Source: Bacillota bacterium (lineage in GTDB: Bacteria > Bacillota > Limnochordia > JAAZLZ01). Taken from it: DNA of 50,401 nt. Shown piece after piece: positions 38,399-47,557 of this stretch (position 1 is its first letter; every line of letters begins with the position of its first letter). The position numbers and the translations under genes were made by a program. A model generated the notes under the pieces. It was given only the letters and a program-made list of their open reading frames with translations. It was not told where the DNA came from and made no database searches. The stretch lies in NCBI GenBank assembly GCA_012521755.1, contig JAAYLV010000020.1:1-50401 (forward strand), read 5' to 3'.

Positions 38399-40876
38399 AC
38401 TAAGCTGCATTGCTTCGATCTTGTTCATGCAAGCCTCAAGGAGGGCATCGGCCTCCTCGGGGCTGGACCCTTCGCTGTAGATGCGAAAAACCGGCTCTTC
38501 CGAGTCGGGCAGGACCAAAGTCCAGCCTGTTTGGTGATAGACCTTGACCCCATCGATCAGCTCAAGCCTCCCTTGCTGGGCGCCATCTTCGATGAGCCTG
38601 CGCATCACCCGACCCTTAGATTCCCAGGGACAATTCACAGCTTCCTGCCGCATGTAGAACTCGGGGATCTGGCGGACGAGCTCGGAGAGGGGTCGGCCTT
38701 CCCGGCTCATCATCTCCAACACCTTGCCCAGGGAGACTAAGGCATCGAACACCGGTTGGAAGTGGGGCAGACCCTTACGTCCAAGGAAAACCCGCTCTTC
38801 AAGGGCCTTTTCCATGATTGACCGGGGATTTGTTTTGGTCCTGACCACTTTGCCCTTGTACCGGGCGGCCAGTTTTTCGATGGCCCCCGGTGCGGTAACG
38901 GGCACCGCAATGGTCCTGGCGCCGCCGCCTTTGAAAGCGAGGAGGGAAATGACGGCTAAGAAAAGCTCGTCGCTTAAAATGTTGCCCTTCTCGTCGACGA
39001 GGACCAATCGCTCCCCACTATTATCAACGGCAAGGCCTAGGTCCGCACCTTCTTGGACCACTCTTTCAGCCAAACGCTGGATGTTCGCCAAAAACCCCTG
39101 GGCTCCCCGCCAATCATCCCTCGGCTCTTCCTTCTCCTCGATCACGCAGGCGATGCAGCCAAGGCGCTCCAGGAACAAGGGCAAAAGCAGGGAGAGGGTA
39201 GCCGCATCATAATCCACAACGACGCGAAAACGCCGCCCTTTGATCCTCTCCCTGTCGAGGAGCTCCATCACTTCATCGACGTAATGCTCGATGATGCGGG
39301 GAAGGAAGGCAAGGCTTCCGACCTCATCGGCCGCGGCCCGCCGAAAGTCTTCGCAGAAGAAGACATTCTCCACTTTCCGCTCCCTGCCCTTATCGAAGTT
39401 CAGCCCGCGCTCATCGAAGAACTTGAAAACCGCGATCCGCGGGTCCCTCGCGGCCAAATGCACGTGGACCCCCGCCTGTGCGCCCCCCGCTACCACCGCA
39501 TGGCGGGCGACGGGCGTAGTCACGCTGCCTAGATCGAATACATCAACTCCCGCCGACAGGAGCCCCGCGATCAAGGCCCGCTTGAGCATCCGACTTGACC
39601 GGTAATTGTCGGCTCCCACCACGACCTGAGCCTTGGGAGGCAAGGTGGACCCAAGGGCCGCCCCTAGTTTGCTGGCCAGCTCCACCGTCAGTTCCACGTT
39701 GACCAAACCACTTACCCCGTGGGAGCCAAAAATCGACCGGGACCAGCGATTTCCCCAGACGAGGTTCTCCGCCACGGTCACGCCGCTGTCAACGGACTTG
39801 CCGGGCCAAAGCTTAGTGTCGGGGCGGACCGTGGCTCCTTGGCCGATGGAGCAGTCATCGCCCACAACGGCCCCCTCGAAGATGGCCGCCCGATCCTTCA
39901 GACGGACGTGGTCGCAAAGGATGGCGCCCCGCACTTCCACCCGCGCGCCCAGGTACGCATGGTCCCAGAGGACGGAGCGCTTGATGCTGCCCATCGGCAT
40001 CAGGACACAGTTGGCCCCCAGGACGGAACCCTCAAGATAGACTCCAGGACCCACCCGGCAGTATGGCCCAAGAAGCAAAGGAGCCTGCAGCTTGGCTTCC
40101 GGGTGGAGCCAAGCCCCTTCCTCCACCCTGATCCCCGGGGCGATTTCCTCCCCCGGAAGGGGGAGGTTGATTCTCCCCGCGAGGAGATCGTAATGGGCCT
40201 GGCGGTATTGCTCCAAGTTGCCGATGTCGGACCAATACCCTGGCGCCACATACCCATACAGGGGAGCTCCCTTGGCCAACAGCAGGGGAAAGAGATTCTT
40301 GCTGAAGTCGAATTCTTCCCCCGGCGGGATGTCGTTAAAGATCTCCGGTTCCAGAACGTAGATCCCGGTGTTTACCGTATCGCTAAAAACCTCGCCCCAA
40401 CTAGGTTTTTCCAAGAACTGCTTAATGCGACCCTCGCCGTCGGTGATGACTACCCCATACTCGAGCGGAGTCTCCACTTTGGTCAAGACCAGGGTGGCTA
40501 GGGCCCCCTTTTCCCGGTGAAACCGCACCGCCGCCTGCAGATCGAAGTCCGTCAGGGCATCGCCGCTGATCACCAGGAAAGTCTCTTTCAGGAAGGAAGC
40601 TGCGTTCTTGACGCTTCCCGCGGTGCCCAGGGGCACCTCTTCGATAAAATAGGAAAGGTTAACTTGCCAGCTATATCCGTCCCCGAAGTATTCTTGAATG
40701 GCCTCGGGCAGGTAGAACATGGTCACGGCAACGTCCTGGAATCCCGATCTGGCAAGTAAAGAGACGATATGTTCCATCATCGGCCGGTTGGCGATGGGCA
40801 CCATGGGCTTGGGTCGGTCACAAGTGAGAGGGCGCAGTCTAGTCCCCTTGCCCCCCGCCATGATCACTGCCTTCAC
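38396..40876 (-). CDS. Sugar nucleotidyltransferase fused to degenerate phosphomannomutase domain
   Basis: The 826-residue product has three parts: a nucleotidyltransferase (about 1-235, [48 protein letters not shown]), a left-handed beta-helix of hexapeptide repeats (about 250-370) and a phosphoglucomutase/phosphomannomutase-like region (about 385-826, [20 protein letters not shown]). The phosphoserine loop (TASHNP in active mutases) reads LAARDP here, so the catalytic Ser is missing. Such fusions are known in Bacillota and cyanobacteria and may make NDP-glucose or NDP-mannose. GTG with AGGGGGG starts it, 12 bases after the glycosyltransferase, so it may supply that enzyme's donor. Confidence 0.85.
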   Translation of the reverse strand: MKAVIMAGGKGTRLRPLTCDRPKPMVPIANRPMMEHIVSLLARSGFQDVAVTMFYLPEAIQEYFGDGYSWQVNLSYFIEEVPLGTAGSVKNAASFLKETFLVISGDALTDFDLQAAVRFHREKGALATLVLTKVETPLEYGVVITDGEGRIKQFLEKPSWGEVFSDTVNTGIYVLEPEIFNDIPPGEEFDFSKNLFPLLLAKGAPLYGYVAPGYWSDIGNLEQYRQAHYDLLAGRINLPLPGEEIAPGIRVEEGAWLHPEAKLQAPLLLGPYCRVGPGVYLEGSVLGANCVLMPMGSIKRSVLWDHAYLGARVEVRGAILCDHVRLKDRAAIFEGAVVGDDCSIGQGATVRPDTKLWPGKSVDSGVTVAENLVWGNRWSRSIFGSHGVSGLVNVELTVELASKLGAALGSTLPPKAQVVVGADNYRSSRMLKRALIAGLLSAGVDVFDLGSVTTPVARHAVVAGGAQAGVHVHLAARDPRIAVFKFFDERGLNFDKGRERKVENVFFCEDFRRAAADEVGSLAFLPRIIEHYVDEVMELLDRERIKGRRFRVVVDYDAATLSLLLPLFLERLGCIACVIEEKEEPRDDWRGAQGFLANIQRLAERVVQEGADLGLAVDNSGERLVLVDEKGNILSDELFLAVISLLAFKGGGARTIAVPVTAPGAIEKLAARYKGKVVRTKTNPRSIMEKALEERVFLGRKGLPHFQPVFDALVSLGKVLEMMSREGRPLSELVRQIPEFYMRQEAVNCPWESKGRVMRRLIEDGAQQGRLELIDGVKVYHQTGWTLVLPDSEEPVFRIYSEGSSPEEADALLEACMNKIEAMQLS

Positions 40877-40888
40877 TGACTTTCCCCC

Positions 40889-42208
40889 CTATTTCTTCAG
40901 GAGTTGTTCCAACAGGTTCTCCCCCGTGGACTGGTAGCGCCCCCGGTAGCGACTGAAGAAACTAGCCACCCGGGAAAGGAGCAGCTGTTCTTCTATCTGG
41001 GGAGGGGTCAATGGCCCTTCCCAAGGGGTGTTTTCGTATTCATTCAGGACCTTCGCGTAGACCTCCACCGTCTTGCGGGCGATCCTGGACCAGTTGTACT
41101 GTTCGATCACCTCCCTGTAGGCCCGTTCTTTCAGTTTGGCGGCCAGTCCCGGGGCCAACAGCAGCGCCAGGATGTTGTCGGCCAGGGACTCCGGGTTGCC
41201 CGGCAAGGCGTGGAGGCCATTCTTGCCGTGCTGGATGATCTCGGCAAAGCCCCCCACATTGCTCACCACCACAGGCACTTGCGCGGCCATGGCTTCCAGC
41301 GCGACGATGCCGAAGGGTTCATAAAGGCTGGGGAAAACAGCCACATCGGCAACATGATAGAGGTTGTTCCGCACATCATCATCGACAAAGCCGGTGAAGT
41401 AAATCCGTTCGTATACTCCCAGCTCCCTGGCCCTGCGCATCAAATAATCCTGCGCGGGGCCTTTGCCGGCGATGACGAACTTGCAGTTGGGGTAGCGGGA
41501 GAGAATGATAGGCACTGCCTCAATGAGGACCCCGACCCCCTTTTCGGTGACCATCCTGCCGATGAAGAAGACCATTTTCTCATCGGGAGCAGCATACTGG
41601 CGGCGAAACTCAGCCGGGTCGGGTGCATTTGGCAGGAAGTCCTCCGCCTTCACCCCGTTGGGAATGACAGTCAGCTTGTCTTCCGGCACTTGGAGAAACT
41701 GGTGGAGTTCATTGTACATGTAATCGCTGCAGCAGATGACGTGCCATGCTTCATAGGTCAGCCACCATTCTACACTGCTGATGTACCGCTGCAAGGGATT
41801 GTGCAAACCGCCGTTGCGGCCATATTCGGTGGCATGGATAGTCGCCAGGAGGGGGCGGCGGTAAGCGTGTTTGAGGGCCTTAGCCGCGTAGGCCACCAGC
41901 CAGTCGTGGGCGTGGATGATGTCGAAGTCGACTCCCTTTTCCCGCAGCCCCACTACCTTCTCCATCATGTTCAAATTGAACTGGAAGACGGAGTCGAGGA
42001 AATCCAAGGGTTGGGGGGAATACATCTTCAAACGGTGAACCCTGACGCCGTCCTTAGTGTCCAGTTCTGAAGTGCCAGCATGATCGGCGGTTATCACTTC
42101 AACTTCATGCCCCTGCTGCACCAACGCCACGGACAAGTCGTGGACGTGCCGGGCTAGGCCCCCGACGATCCGGGGCGGATACTCCCAGGAAAGCATTAAG
42201 ATCTTCAA
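40889..42208 (-). CDS. Glycogen-synthase-like glycosyltransferase (GT4/GT5 type)
   Basis: The 439-residue product is a GT-B glycosyltransferase. The N-terminus (LMLSWEYPPRIVGGLARHVH) resembles the acceptor and ADP-glucose-binding KxGGL loop of glycogen synthases; the C-terminal half has FFIGRMVTEKGVGVLIEAV and the donor-binding EPFGIVALEAMAAQVPVV. Its likely role is adding glucose to an alpha-1,4 glucan. The TTG start overlaps the stop of the CBS gene by four bases (TTGA). The neighbouring branching enzymes and GH15 proteins support glycogen-type metabolism, but a glycolipid or trehalose-type product is possible. Confidence 0.82.
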   Translation of the reverse strand: MKILMLSWEYPPRIVGGLARHVHDLSVALVQQGHEVEVITADHAGTSELDTKDGVRVHRLKMYSPQPLDFLDSVFQFNLNMMEKVVGLREKGVDFDIIHAHDWLVAYAAKALKHAYRRPLLATIHATEYGRNGGLHNPLQRYISSVEWWLTYEAWHVICCSDYMYNELHQFLQVPEDKLTVIPNGVKAEDFLPNAPDPAEFRRQYAAPDEKMVFFIGRMVTEKGVGVLIEAVPIILSRYPNCKFVIAGKGPAQDYLMRRARELGVYERIYFTGFVDDDVRNNLYHVADVAVFPSLYEPFGIVALEAMAAQVPVVVSNVGGFAEIIQHGKNGLHALPGNPESLADNILALLLAPGLAAKLKERAYREVIEQYNWSRIARKTVEVYAKVLNEYENTPWEGPLTPPQIEEQLLLSRVASFFSRYRGRYQSTGENLLEQLLKK

Positions 42209-42666
42209 GTCTTTACAACCCCCTTCGTCATCCTGGTATGAACCATCTCAAGGACCTCCCGCCGCCCCACCAGGCCAACGAGGGCTTCATCCTCAACGAC
42301 GGGCAACTGTCGCAGCCCATGTTCTAACATGAGTCCCACGGCCTTGCCTACAGAGGTCCCTCGACCAACGGCCACGATCCCGCGGGACATGATCTGGCTC
42401 GTTGGCAGACTCCCTAGTTCTTGCAGGACTTCTCCCCGCAGCCAGCCCCCATTCAAGTAGACGAAGACGTCCAAGAACCGAACTTGTCCAGGAAGACAGC
42501 GGCGCAGGACATCCCCGGCCGTCACCAGCCCCTCTAGTCGCCCCTGGCTGCTGAGGACGGGAATGCTATCCACATCATCGTCCAGGAGGAGCTCAATCAC
42601 CCGACGGACGGGCGTTGCCCCCGACACCGTCCTTTTGGCATCGACCATCAAGTCCCCGACAAGCAC
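42205..42666 (-). CDS. Two-CBS-domain protein
   Basis: The 153-residue product is a tandem CBS pair (about 4-60 and 85-150): VGDLMVDAKRTVSGATPVRR, DDVDSIPVLSSQGRLEGLVT, then SQIMSRGIVAVGRGTSVGKA and RQLPVVEDEALVGLVGRREV. CBS pairs sense adenine nucleotides or S-adenosylmethionine. The GTG at 42666 has GGAGG eight bases upstream; a longer in-frame version upstream lacks such a site. The gene is coupled to the glycosyltransferase by a four-base overlap, so it may be an energy sensor for glucan synthesis. That role is inferred from position only. Confidence 0.85.
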   Translation of the reverse strand: MLVGDLMVDAKRTVSGATPVRRVIELLLDDDVDSIPVLSSQGRLEGLVTAGDVLRRCLPGQVRFLDVFVYLNGGWLRGEVLQELGSLPTSQIMSRGIVAVGRGTSVGKAVGLMLEHGLRQLPVVEDEALVGLVGRREVLEMVHTRMTKGVVKT

Positions 42667-42749
42667 ATGCCCCACCTCCGCGACAATTGGGACTGCCGTC
42701 CTATTGCACCAAGTCCCGCCGGTGAATACCTTGGAGCAGGGGTTTGGCC

Positions 42750-42932
42750 ATGAAACTGCCACCGGATGTCTTTCACCGCAAGACCGCGGTCTCGCTGCCC
42801 TTTGCCGACCGATTCCTCAGAGTGGTCGATCGGAAAGCCCTCGATGAGCTTCACCGGGAGCTGGAAAGGCAGTTCAGCCATCCTCTCCTGCGGCTCCCCA
42901 TCCGGAAGGAGTCCGACGACCCCGCGAAGTAG
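42750..42932 (+). CDS. Small hypothetical protein
   Basis: A 60-residue reading frame (MKLPPDVFHRKTAVSLPFAD at its start; ALDELHRELERQF later) lies divergent to the CBS gene. Its composition is protein-like, with a charged helix. A GGGG stretch (within GCAGGGG) lies seven bases before the ATG, which is a weak ribosome binding site. I do not recognise a family. It may be a real small gene, or chance. Confidence 0.35.
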   Translation: MKLPPDVFHRKTAVSLPFADRFLRVVDRKALDELHRELERQFSHPLLRLPIRKESDDPAK

Positions 42933-42962
42933 GATAACCCAGTTTTGCCAGGACTATTAGCC

Positions 42963-43003
42963 AAAAAAAGAGCGCCACGCCAACGGAGTTGGCAGTGACG
43001 CTC
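42963..43003 (-). terminator. Rho-independent terminator of the second GH15 gene
   Basis: On the minus strand an imperfect GC-rich hairpin (42970-43003; outer stem GAGCG with CGCTC, inner stem CCAAC with GTTGG) is followed by a run of seven T's (42963-42969). It begins about 25 bases beyond the GH15 stop codon. Confidence 0.85.
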
Positions 43004-43027
43004 ACCCTCTAGATATTCCCGGCGTTC

Positions 43028-45091
43028 CTATCTACCCACGTATCTTTCCCGGACAATAGCCGGCGTATCCCAGACTCTGCCCAGGTGGGCTGATTTCAGG
43101 AGCCGGATGTATTCCGCATGGGCCCAAGCTAAGGGAGTTGCCCCCCCTGTCCCTTCGCCAGTTTCCTCCCACACCTGTTCCGCCAGCATATAGCCGTGGT
43201 TGGCCAGGGCCTCCATGGTCCGCAGGTAAGGGCTAGGATCCCGACCCAGGGCCAGTTCGTAGTGGCCCCGCTCGCCTACTAGGTGGGTCCAAAGGCGCCC
43301 TTTCCCCTGGCCTTGGTAGGGCCGGCCGTCCGCCGTCTCCCCGTAGCCGTCGTGGTTGTACCGATACCAAGCGCATCCCTTCGGGGTTTTCCACCTAATT
43401 ACTTCATCGACGGCCTGGAGGGACTCGAGGATGTAAGGATCGTCGGGGGCCTTGACGCCCAGGCGAACTAGCTCCAAGAAACCCGCGTCAACGAGCTCCC
43501 GCTGGTCAAAGAGCCCTCCCCCGTTTTTCACCTCCACCACATGGGCGCAGTTAGGCTGTCCATGGGGAGCAATGCGGATGTAGTGGCGGCCGGTGCCATG
43601 CCAACCGGTGGTGGTAAAGCACCACTCTTCCACCCGGCTTTGCCACTCATCGGCCAAGGCCAAGTACCGCTCGGCATCCCCATCTTCACCCCACTGGCGA
43701 GCTAGATCCGCAGCACAGACTAAAGCCGCTATCTCAGCCGCGATGGTGGAGGGTGAATAGCCTCCGTTTTCCTCCCAACGCTCCTGGGGAGTGGCCGGTC
43801 CGTGGGTCGCGATGTAGTCTGCCGCCTTTTTCACCATCCCATGGTAAAGGTCCTTGCGGCCTAGTTCCCAGGCCAGAATGATGGGAACGGAGACTTCGTC
43901 CATCTGGACGCCGCCCCAGTAAGGCTGGCCGTTCAGCCAGGAGTTTTGTGGAAAACTGCCATCTGCCCGCTGCTGGACATGGGCCAGGTAGTCCAGGGCG
44001 CGATTGGCCGCTCCTCGATCCCCTAGAGCCATAAATGCCTGGGCCACATGGTACAAGTCCCGCGCCCACACCAAGTGGTAGCCGCCGGTGTTATCATCGC
44101 TCGCCGCCTCGCCCCAAGGCACGGACAGGGATGCGATCATGGCCCCCCGGTAAGTCTTATCCTCACAAGCCTTAAGGACCATGCCGCTGACATAATAAAG
44201 CTGGGTTGCCTTTCCATCTAGGCGATCAAGACCAGTACAATAAGCATTCCACCCGCGGATATATTCCATCTCCAGGCGGTTCCAATCATCGCGGAGGGAG
44301 TCCAGCGCCGTCTGGGCCGCCTCCTGAGGGTCTCGGCCGAATCCCATGACTACGGTGAACTCATCGGCGCCCTCGATCTTGGCGATATGGGCGATATTGC
44401 CATCGATGGCCTGATCGTAGGTGTGCTGCAGCCCAAAGGAGCGACGCAAGTCCTCGATCCCGTCGCTGCGGCCGCAAAAGCCGACGGAGGATTTCTCCCA
44501 AGGCGCGCTGCTGCCGACGGCCATCCAGATGGACCCTTCCCCGGCCCAGAATAGCTCTTGGCCCCGGTAGGTCCCGCAGTACCCCTCATCCTGCCACCCG
44601 GAGTTGTTCACATGGGGATCGGTGTACAGGTAAAGCTGATAATCATCAACCCGTCCTTCAAGGGCCATGAAGTTCACCTTGACTAACAGGCTGTTGCGGA
44701 AAGGATCAGTAATGATGGTCTTGATAAGGCGATACTTTCCTTCTTTGTCCGTGTTGATCAGTCGATAGGCTAGGGCCAGGGGATGGACCAGCTGCACTGA
44801 CTGGATCGTATCCTCCGTCTCATCGTCGAGAAAGGTTCGTCCATCGGTGATGAAAAACTTCATCTCCCTGGTATTGGCTTTGTCCAAAGTTGGGTAATAA
44901 ACTTCCGTGACAGCTCCGTGGGCTAGCGAAAACCAGACTTTGGACTGCAAGCCAGCCGACGTCCCAATCCCCACTTTCTTCGCCGATGCCCAAGTGGGTT
45001 TTGCCCCAGGCCAGCCTGGAGCCAATTTGCCTGTATCACGCCAGATGATTTCCCCAGACAGGGGGGTCGAGACGTGATGGAGTTTACTCAC
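43028..45091 (-). CDS. GH15 glucoamylase / glucodextranase-type enzyme
   Basis: The 687-residue product has an N-terminal beta-sandwich (about 20-280, opening APGWPGAKPTWASAKKVGIG and SKVWFSLAHGAVTEVYYPTL), typical of bacterial glucoamylases and glucodextranases, and the catalytic barrel with GGYHLVWARDLYHVAQAF, the general acid in RWEENGGYSPST and the general base in WAHAEYIRLL (Glu about 660). All catalytic residues are present, unlike the other GH15 protein in the window. No signal peptide, so it probably acts on intracellular glucan, releasing glucose. GTG at 45091 has GAGGGGG upstream; a longer version adds unrelated residues. Confidence 0.9.
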   Translation of the reverse strand: MSKLHHVSTPLSGEIIWRDTGKLAPGWPGAKPTWASAKKVGIGTSAGLQSKVWFSLAHGAVTEVYYPTLDKANTREMKFFITDGRTFLDDETEDTIQSVQLVHPLALAYRLINTDKEGKYRLIKTIITDPFRNSLLVKVNFMALEGRVDDYQLYLYTDPHVNNSGWQDEGYCGTYRGQELFWAGEGSIWMAVGSSAPWEKSSVGFCGRSDGIEDLRRSFGLQHTYDQAIDGNIAHIAKIEGADEFTVVMGFGRDPQEAAQTALDSLRDDWNRLEMEYIRGWNAYCTGLDRLDGKATQLYYVSGMVLKACEDKTYRGAMIASLSVPWGEAASDDNTGGYHLVWARDLYHVAQAFMALGDRGAANRALDYLAHVQQRADGSFPQNSWLNGQPYWGGVQMDEVSVPIILAWELGRKDLYHGMVKKAADYIATHGPATPQERWEENGGYSPSTIAAEIAALVCAADLARQWGEDGDAERYLALADEWQSRVEEWCFTTTGWHGTGRHYIRIAPHGQPNCAHVVEVKNGGGLFDQRELVDAGFLELVRLGVKAPDDPYILESLQAVDEVIRWKTPKGCAWYRYNHDGYGETADGRPYQGQGKGRLWTHLVGERGHYELALGRDPSPYLRTMEALANHGYMLAEQVWEETGEGTGGATPLAWAHAEYIRLLKSAHLGRVWDTPAIVRERYVGR

Positions 45092-45140
45092 CGCGCTTCC
45101 CCCTCTTTTAATTTTACTCGGCCTTCTGACACAGGGGCTT

Positions 45141-45165
45141 ATTGACAATAAAAGGGCTATTTCCT
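45141..45165 (-). promoter_or_regulatory. Weak sigma-H-like element upstream of GH15
   Basis: The minus strand reads AGGAAAT-N11-TGTCAAT, about 50 bases before the GH15 start. The -35 box and spacing match the elements near the TRAP operons; the -10 box has CAAT in place of GAAT, so the match is weaker. Confidence 0.3.
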
Positions 45166-45351
45166 GGAAATTTCCCCGTAATGCTCGATCAGATGGCCAA
45201 ATTCCTTAGTTTCCCCCGGCAAACTCATTGTAACCCATGAATGCAACCCCTTCAACCTTACCGGGCCAGTAACCTTTTCCCAGCCCCCCATCTACCCTCC
45301 CCTGCATAATCCCCCCCTCCTCGGAAAAGACTGATGGTGGAGGTGAGAACC

Positions 45352-45864
45352 ATGCGCAATTTGTACTGGGCCGCCGGCGTTGCCCTGCTGCTGTTTGCCG
45401 CCCTGGCCTCTTGGCGAGGCATCCAGCCCGGACGGATGGCTGAACCTTCCCCCGCGGCGGAGGAGCGGGGCACGGTAACGCCCAATGACCCAAGAACGAC
45501 CACCATGCCCGGCATTCCCGGCATCACCGGGCCCGACCAGTTTGCCGAAGGGTGCGTCAGCTGCCATACCAAGACTGACGGCCAGGACCACCGGCTCAGC
45601 ACGACCATGCAGGCCATGGCTAAAGAAGGCAGGCATCCCGATGTGACCGAGGATACCAGGACCAAGGAGCTGCCCCAAGATTGTGCCCGTTGTCACACTT
45701 CAGGGGGCGACCTAGCTCTAGCCGATCTCCTCCATGAAGCCCACTACGAGGGGAACGACAACGTCTTCGTCCTTAAGTATGATGGTCACTGTCTCAACTG
45801 CCACTCCTTAAATCGGGACCAAGGAGTTGTCGACATCAAGTCTGGCACCGAGGACGCCGCTTAG
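45352..45864 (+). CDS. Secreted small triheme cytochrome c
   Basis: The 170-residue product has an N-terminal signal or anchor (about 5-20), a Pro/Thr-rich linker to residue 60, and three heme-binding sites: CVSCH (68-72), CARCH (111-115) and CLNCH (147-151), with further His residues that could be distal ligands. The layout fits a low-potential periplasm- or surface-facing multiheme electron carrier of the doubled CXXCH/cytochrome c3/c7-like kind. The ATG has GGAGGTGA upstream. No other electron-transfer gene is near. Its end overlaps the convergent JAMM gene by 57 bases. Confidence 0.82.
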   Translation: MRNLYWAAGVALLLFAALASWRGIQPGRMAEPSPAAEERGTVTPNDPRTTTMPGIPGITGPDQFAEGCVSCHTKTDGQDHRLSTTMQAMAKEGRHPDVTEDTRTKELPQDCARCHTSGGDLALADLLHEAHYEGNDNVFVLKYDGHCLNCHSLNRDQGVVDIKSGTEDAA

Positions 45865-46377
45865 GCCCGCTCCGATCATGGCCAGACTTGGTTCAAAGAG
45901 GTACAGATAAAGGTCAAGGGGGCTTAGCTCGACCTCCCCGAGCGGAATAAGCCCCTCTTCCCACAGGCTCGTGTAGCGGCCGGTGGGAGTGATCGCGATC
46001 AAGTCGAAGGTGATCCCCCGACGGTCGGCCCACGCGGCCCAGAATCGTCCAAACTCGATATCCTCCCCGCTCAGGCGCCAGTTGCCCCCGGGATGATTAT
46101 GGACCAGAAAAATCCGCTGGACATCCCCGGGAAGGAGCCTGGTCCAAAGGAGCTCCCAAGGGACGTAATAGAGGCTGCTCGCCATGCCTTGACTCACCCG
46201 GGCCGTCTTTAACACCTTTCCTTCCCCGTCGACGAAGTAGACGATCCCCGCCTCATAATCAAGCTCCCCTATCTCTTCCCACGCCGCCGCGGCCGCCCCG
46301 CGGGGGTCGTTAATCGGCTGGGCCCAAGCTGGGCACCCGATCAGGAAGACGGCCAGTAAAACCCCTAGCAACCGCAA
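45808..46377 (-). CDS. Exported RadC-like JAMM/JAB metalloprotein
   Basis: The 189-residue product starts with a short signal sequence (MRLLGVLLAVFLIGCPAWAQ) that offers either a lipobox (LIGC) or a signal peptidase I site (AWA). The rest resembles the RadC JAB domain: Glu42 in YEAGIVYFVDGEGKV, the metal motif HNHPGGNWRLSGED (His93, His95, Ser103, Asp106) with RadC spacing, and ITPTGRYTSLWEEGLI. RadC relatives are cytoplasmic, so export is unusual. The TTG start has GGGGAGG seven bases upstream. Peptidase or isopeptidase activity outside the membrane is a guess from the motif. A C-terminal hydrophobic stretch (about 163-178) may be a membrane segment. Confidence 0.72.
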   Translation of the reverse strand: MRLLGVLLAVFLIGCPAWAQPINDPRGAAAAAWEEIGELDYEAGIVYFVDGEGKVLKTARVSQGMASSLYYVPWELLWTRLLPGDVQRIFLVHNHPGGNWRLSGEDIEFGRFWAAWADRRGITFDLIAITPTGRYTSLWEEGLIPLGEVELSPLDLYLYLFEPSLAMIGAGLSGVLGARLDVDNSLVPI

Positions 46378-46517
46378 TATGAGTCCTCCCCTTAAGTTTG
46401 GAGACAAGCTTCGCCGGGGCCGTAGCTCCTTCCTACCGCCAGGGGCTGTAACCTTCTGACACCTGGACCATGATCAGGGGGCCATCCGCCAAGACGGAAA
46501 AAGTTTACCCAAAATAG

Positions 46518-46542
46518 AGGAAAATTCCTATTCACCTAGAAA
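46518..46542 (+). promoter_or_regulatory. Sigma-H-like promoter element upstream of dctP (system 2)
   Basis: The sequence reads AGGAAAA-N11-CTAGAAA, with 42 bases to the dctP ATG. Box order and spacing match the element upstream of the first TRAP operon and the sigma-H consensus except for the last base of the -10 box. Similarity to the copy at 49554 extends over about 55 bases, beyond the boxes, including an ACTACC end. Confidence 0.45.
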
Positions 46543-46584
46543 CTTGGTACTACCTAGCTATTTTTCTTGAGGAGGGAAGGCAAA

Positions 46585-47556
46585 ATGAAGTGGAAACTCC
46601 TTGTGTTGCCATTGTTAATCGGGCTCTTGCTCATCGGCACCCTCGGAGCCGAGGCCAAAATGATCTTCAAGTTGGCCACCGCCTATCCCCCTGGCAACGA
46701 GGCGGTAGTGGTGGCGGAGAAATTTGCCGACTTGGTTGCGTCCAAGAGCAACGGCGCCATCGAAGTCCAAGTTTTCTCCGGAGGGGCTATGGGGGGTGAA
46801 CGGGACACCATTCAAGCTTTGAAGATGGGCTCCGTCCAAGGAGTCACCAGCGGCATGATGCCCATCCACATGTTCGCCCACAAGTACGGCTTCATGGATG
46901 CCCCTTATGTCATGCGGGACTATGACCACTGGAAGAGCGTGTGGCAGGGAGCTATCGGCGAAGAAGTGCGCAAGATCCTGCTGGAAAACCGAATCATGGT
47001 CGCTGGCATCTACTACCGGGGAGTCCGCCACATCACGGCCAACAAGCCCATCACTAAGCCGGAGGATCTAGCTGGCATCAAGATGCGCGTCCCCCAGGAC
47101 CCGTCCTGGGTGAAGATCTGGCAGGAACTTGGAACCTTGCCGACGGTCGTCGCGTTGCCGGAACTGTTCACCGCGCTGCAAACTGGCGTAGCCGACGCCT
47201 CCGAGGGGCCCGCCTCCCAGCTCATCTCCTACAGGCTGAATGAAGTGCAAAAATACTTGGTTCTCTCGGGACACATGGTCGCGGTGGGCGTTTTCATGCT
47301 CAATGAACCCTTTATCAAAGGACTCGATGAGACAGACAGGGCCATCATCCTCGAAGCGGCCAAAGAAGCCGCGGAATACGGAGATCGCTGGGCCCTGGAG
47401 ACCGAGGCTAAGCTCATCGAGGAGCTGCAAGCAGGCGGCATGAGCCCCGTCATCCCCGATGCGGCGGCATTGCAGGAGAAGGCCAGACCGGCCATCACAG
47501 CTTTGTTCGCCTCGGAGTGGGATGTTACAACGTGGGATGAAATACTGAGCTATTGA
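46585..47556 (+). CDS. dctP: TRAP transporter substrate-binding protein DctP (system 2)
   Basis: The 323-residue exported receptor has a signal peptide (about 1-24, LLVLPLLIGLLLIGTLGAEA) and the DctP fold: IEVQVFSGGAMGGERDTIQA, VRHITANKPITKPEDLAGIK, the ligand Arg in IKMRVPQDPSW, and LFTALQTGVADASEGPASQL. The ATG has GGAGG nine bases upstream. It is only modestly similar to the first DctP, so a different organic-acid substrate is likely. Confidence 0.93.
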   Translation: MKWKLLVLPLLIGLLLIGTLGAEAKMIFKLATAYPPGNEAVVVAEKFADLVASKSNGAIEVQVFSGGAMGGERDTIQALKMGSVQGVTSGMMPIHMFAHKYGFMDAPYVMRDYDHWKSVWQGAIGEEVRKILLENRIMVAGIYYRGVRHITANKPITKPEDLAGIKMRVPQDPSWVKIWQELGTLPTVVALPELFTALQTGVADASEGPASQLISYRLNEVQKYLVLSGHMVAVGVFMLNEPFIKGLDETDRAIILEAAKEAAEYGDRWALETEAKLIEELQAGGMSPVIPDAAALQEKARPAITALFASEWDVTTWDEILSY

Positions 47557-47557
47557 A

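Noticed and set aside
40904-42070. A 388-codon plus-strand open frame
   Set aside because: It is exactly antisense to the glycosyltransferase gene; long antisense frames are common in GC-rich coding DNA and no family motif is visible.
42648-42881. A minus-strand frame opposite the small hypothetical gene
   Set aside because: No ribosome binding site; it overlaps the start of the CBS gene out of frame, and its composition is less protein-like than the plus-strand alternative.
45142-45170. TTGACA on the plus strand as a sigma-A promoter for the cytochrome gene
   Set aside because: There is no acceptable -10 box 16-18 bases downstream; the region matches the minus-strand sigma-H-like pattern better.
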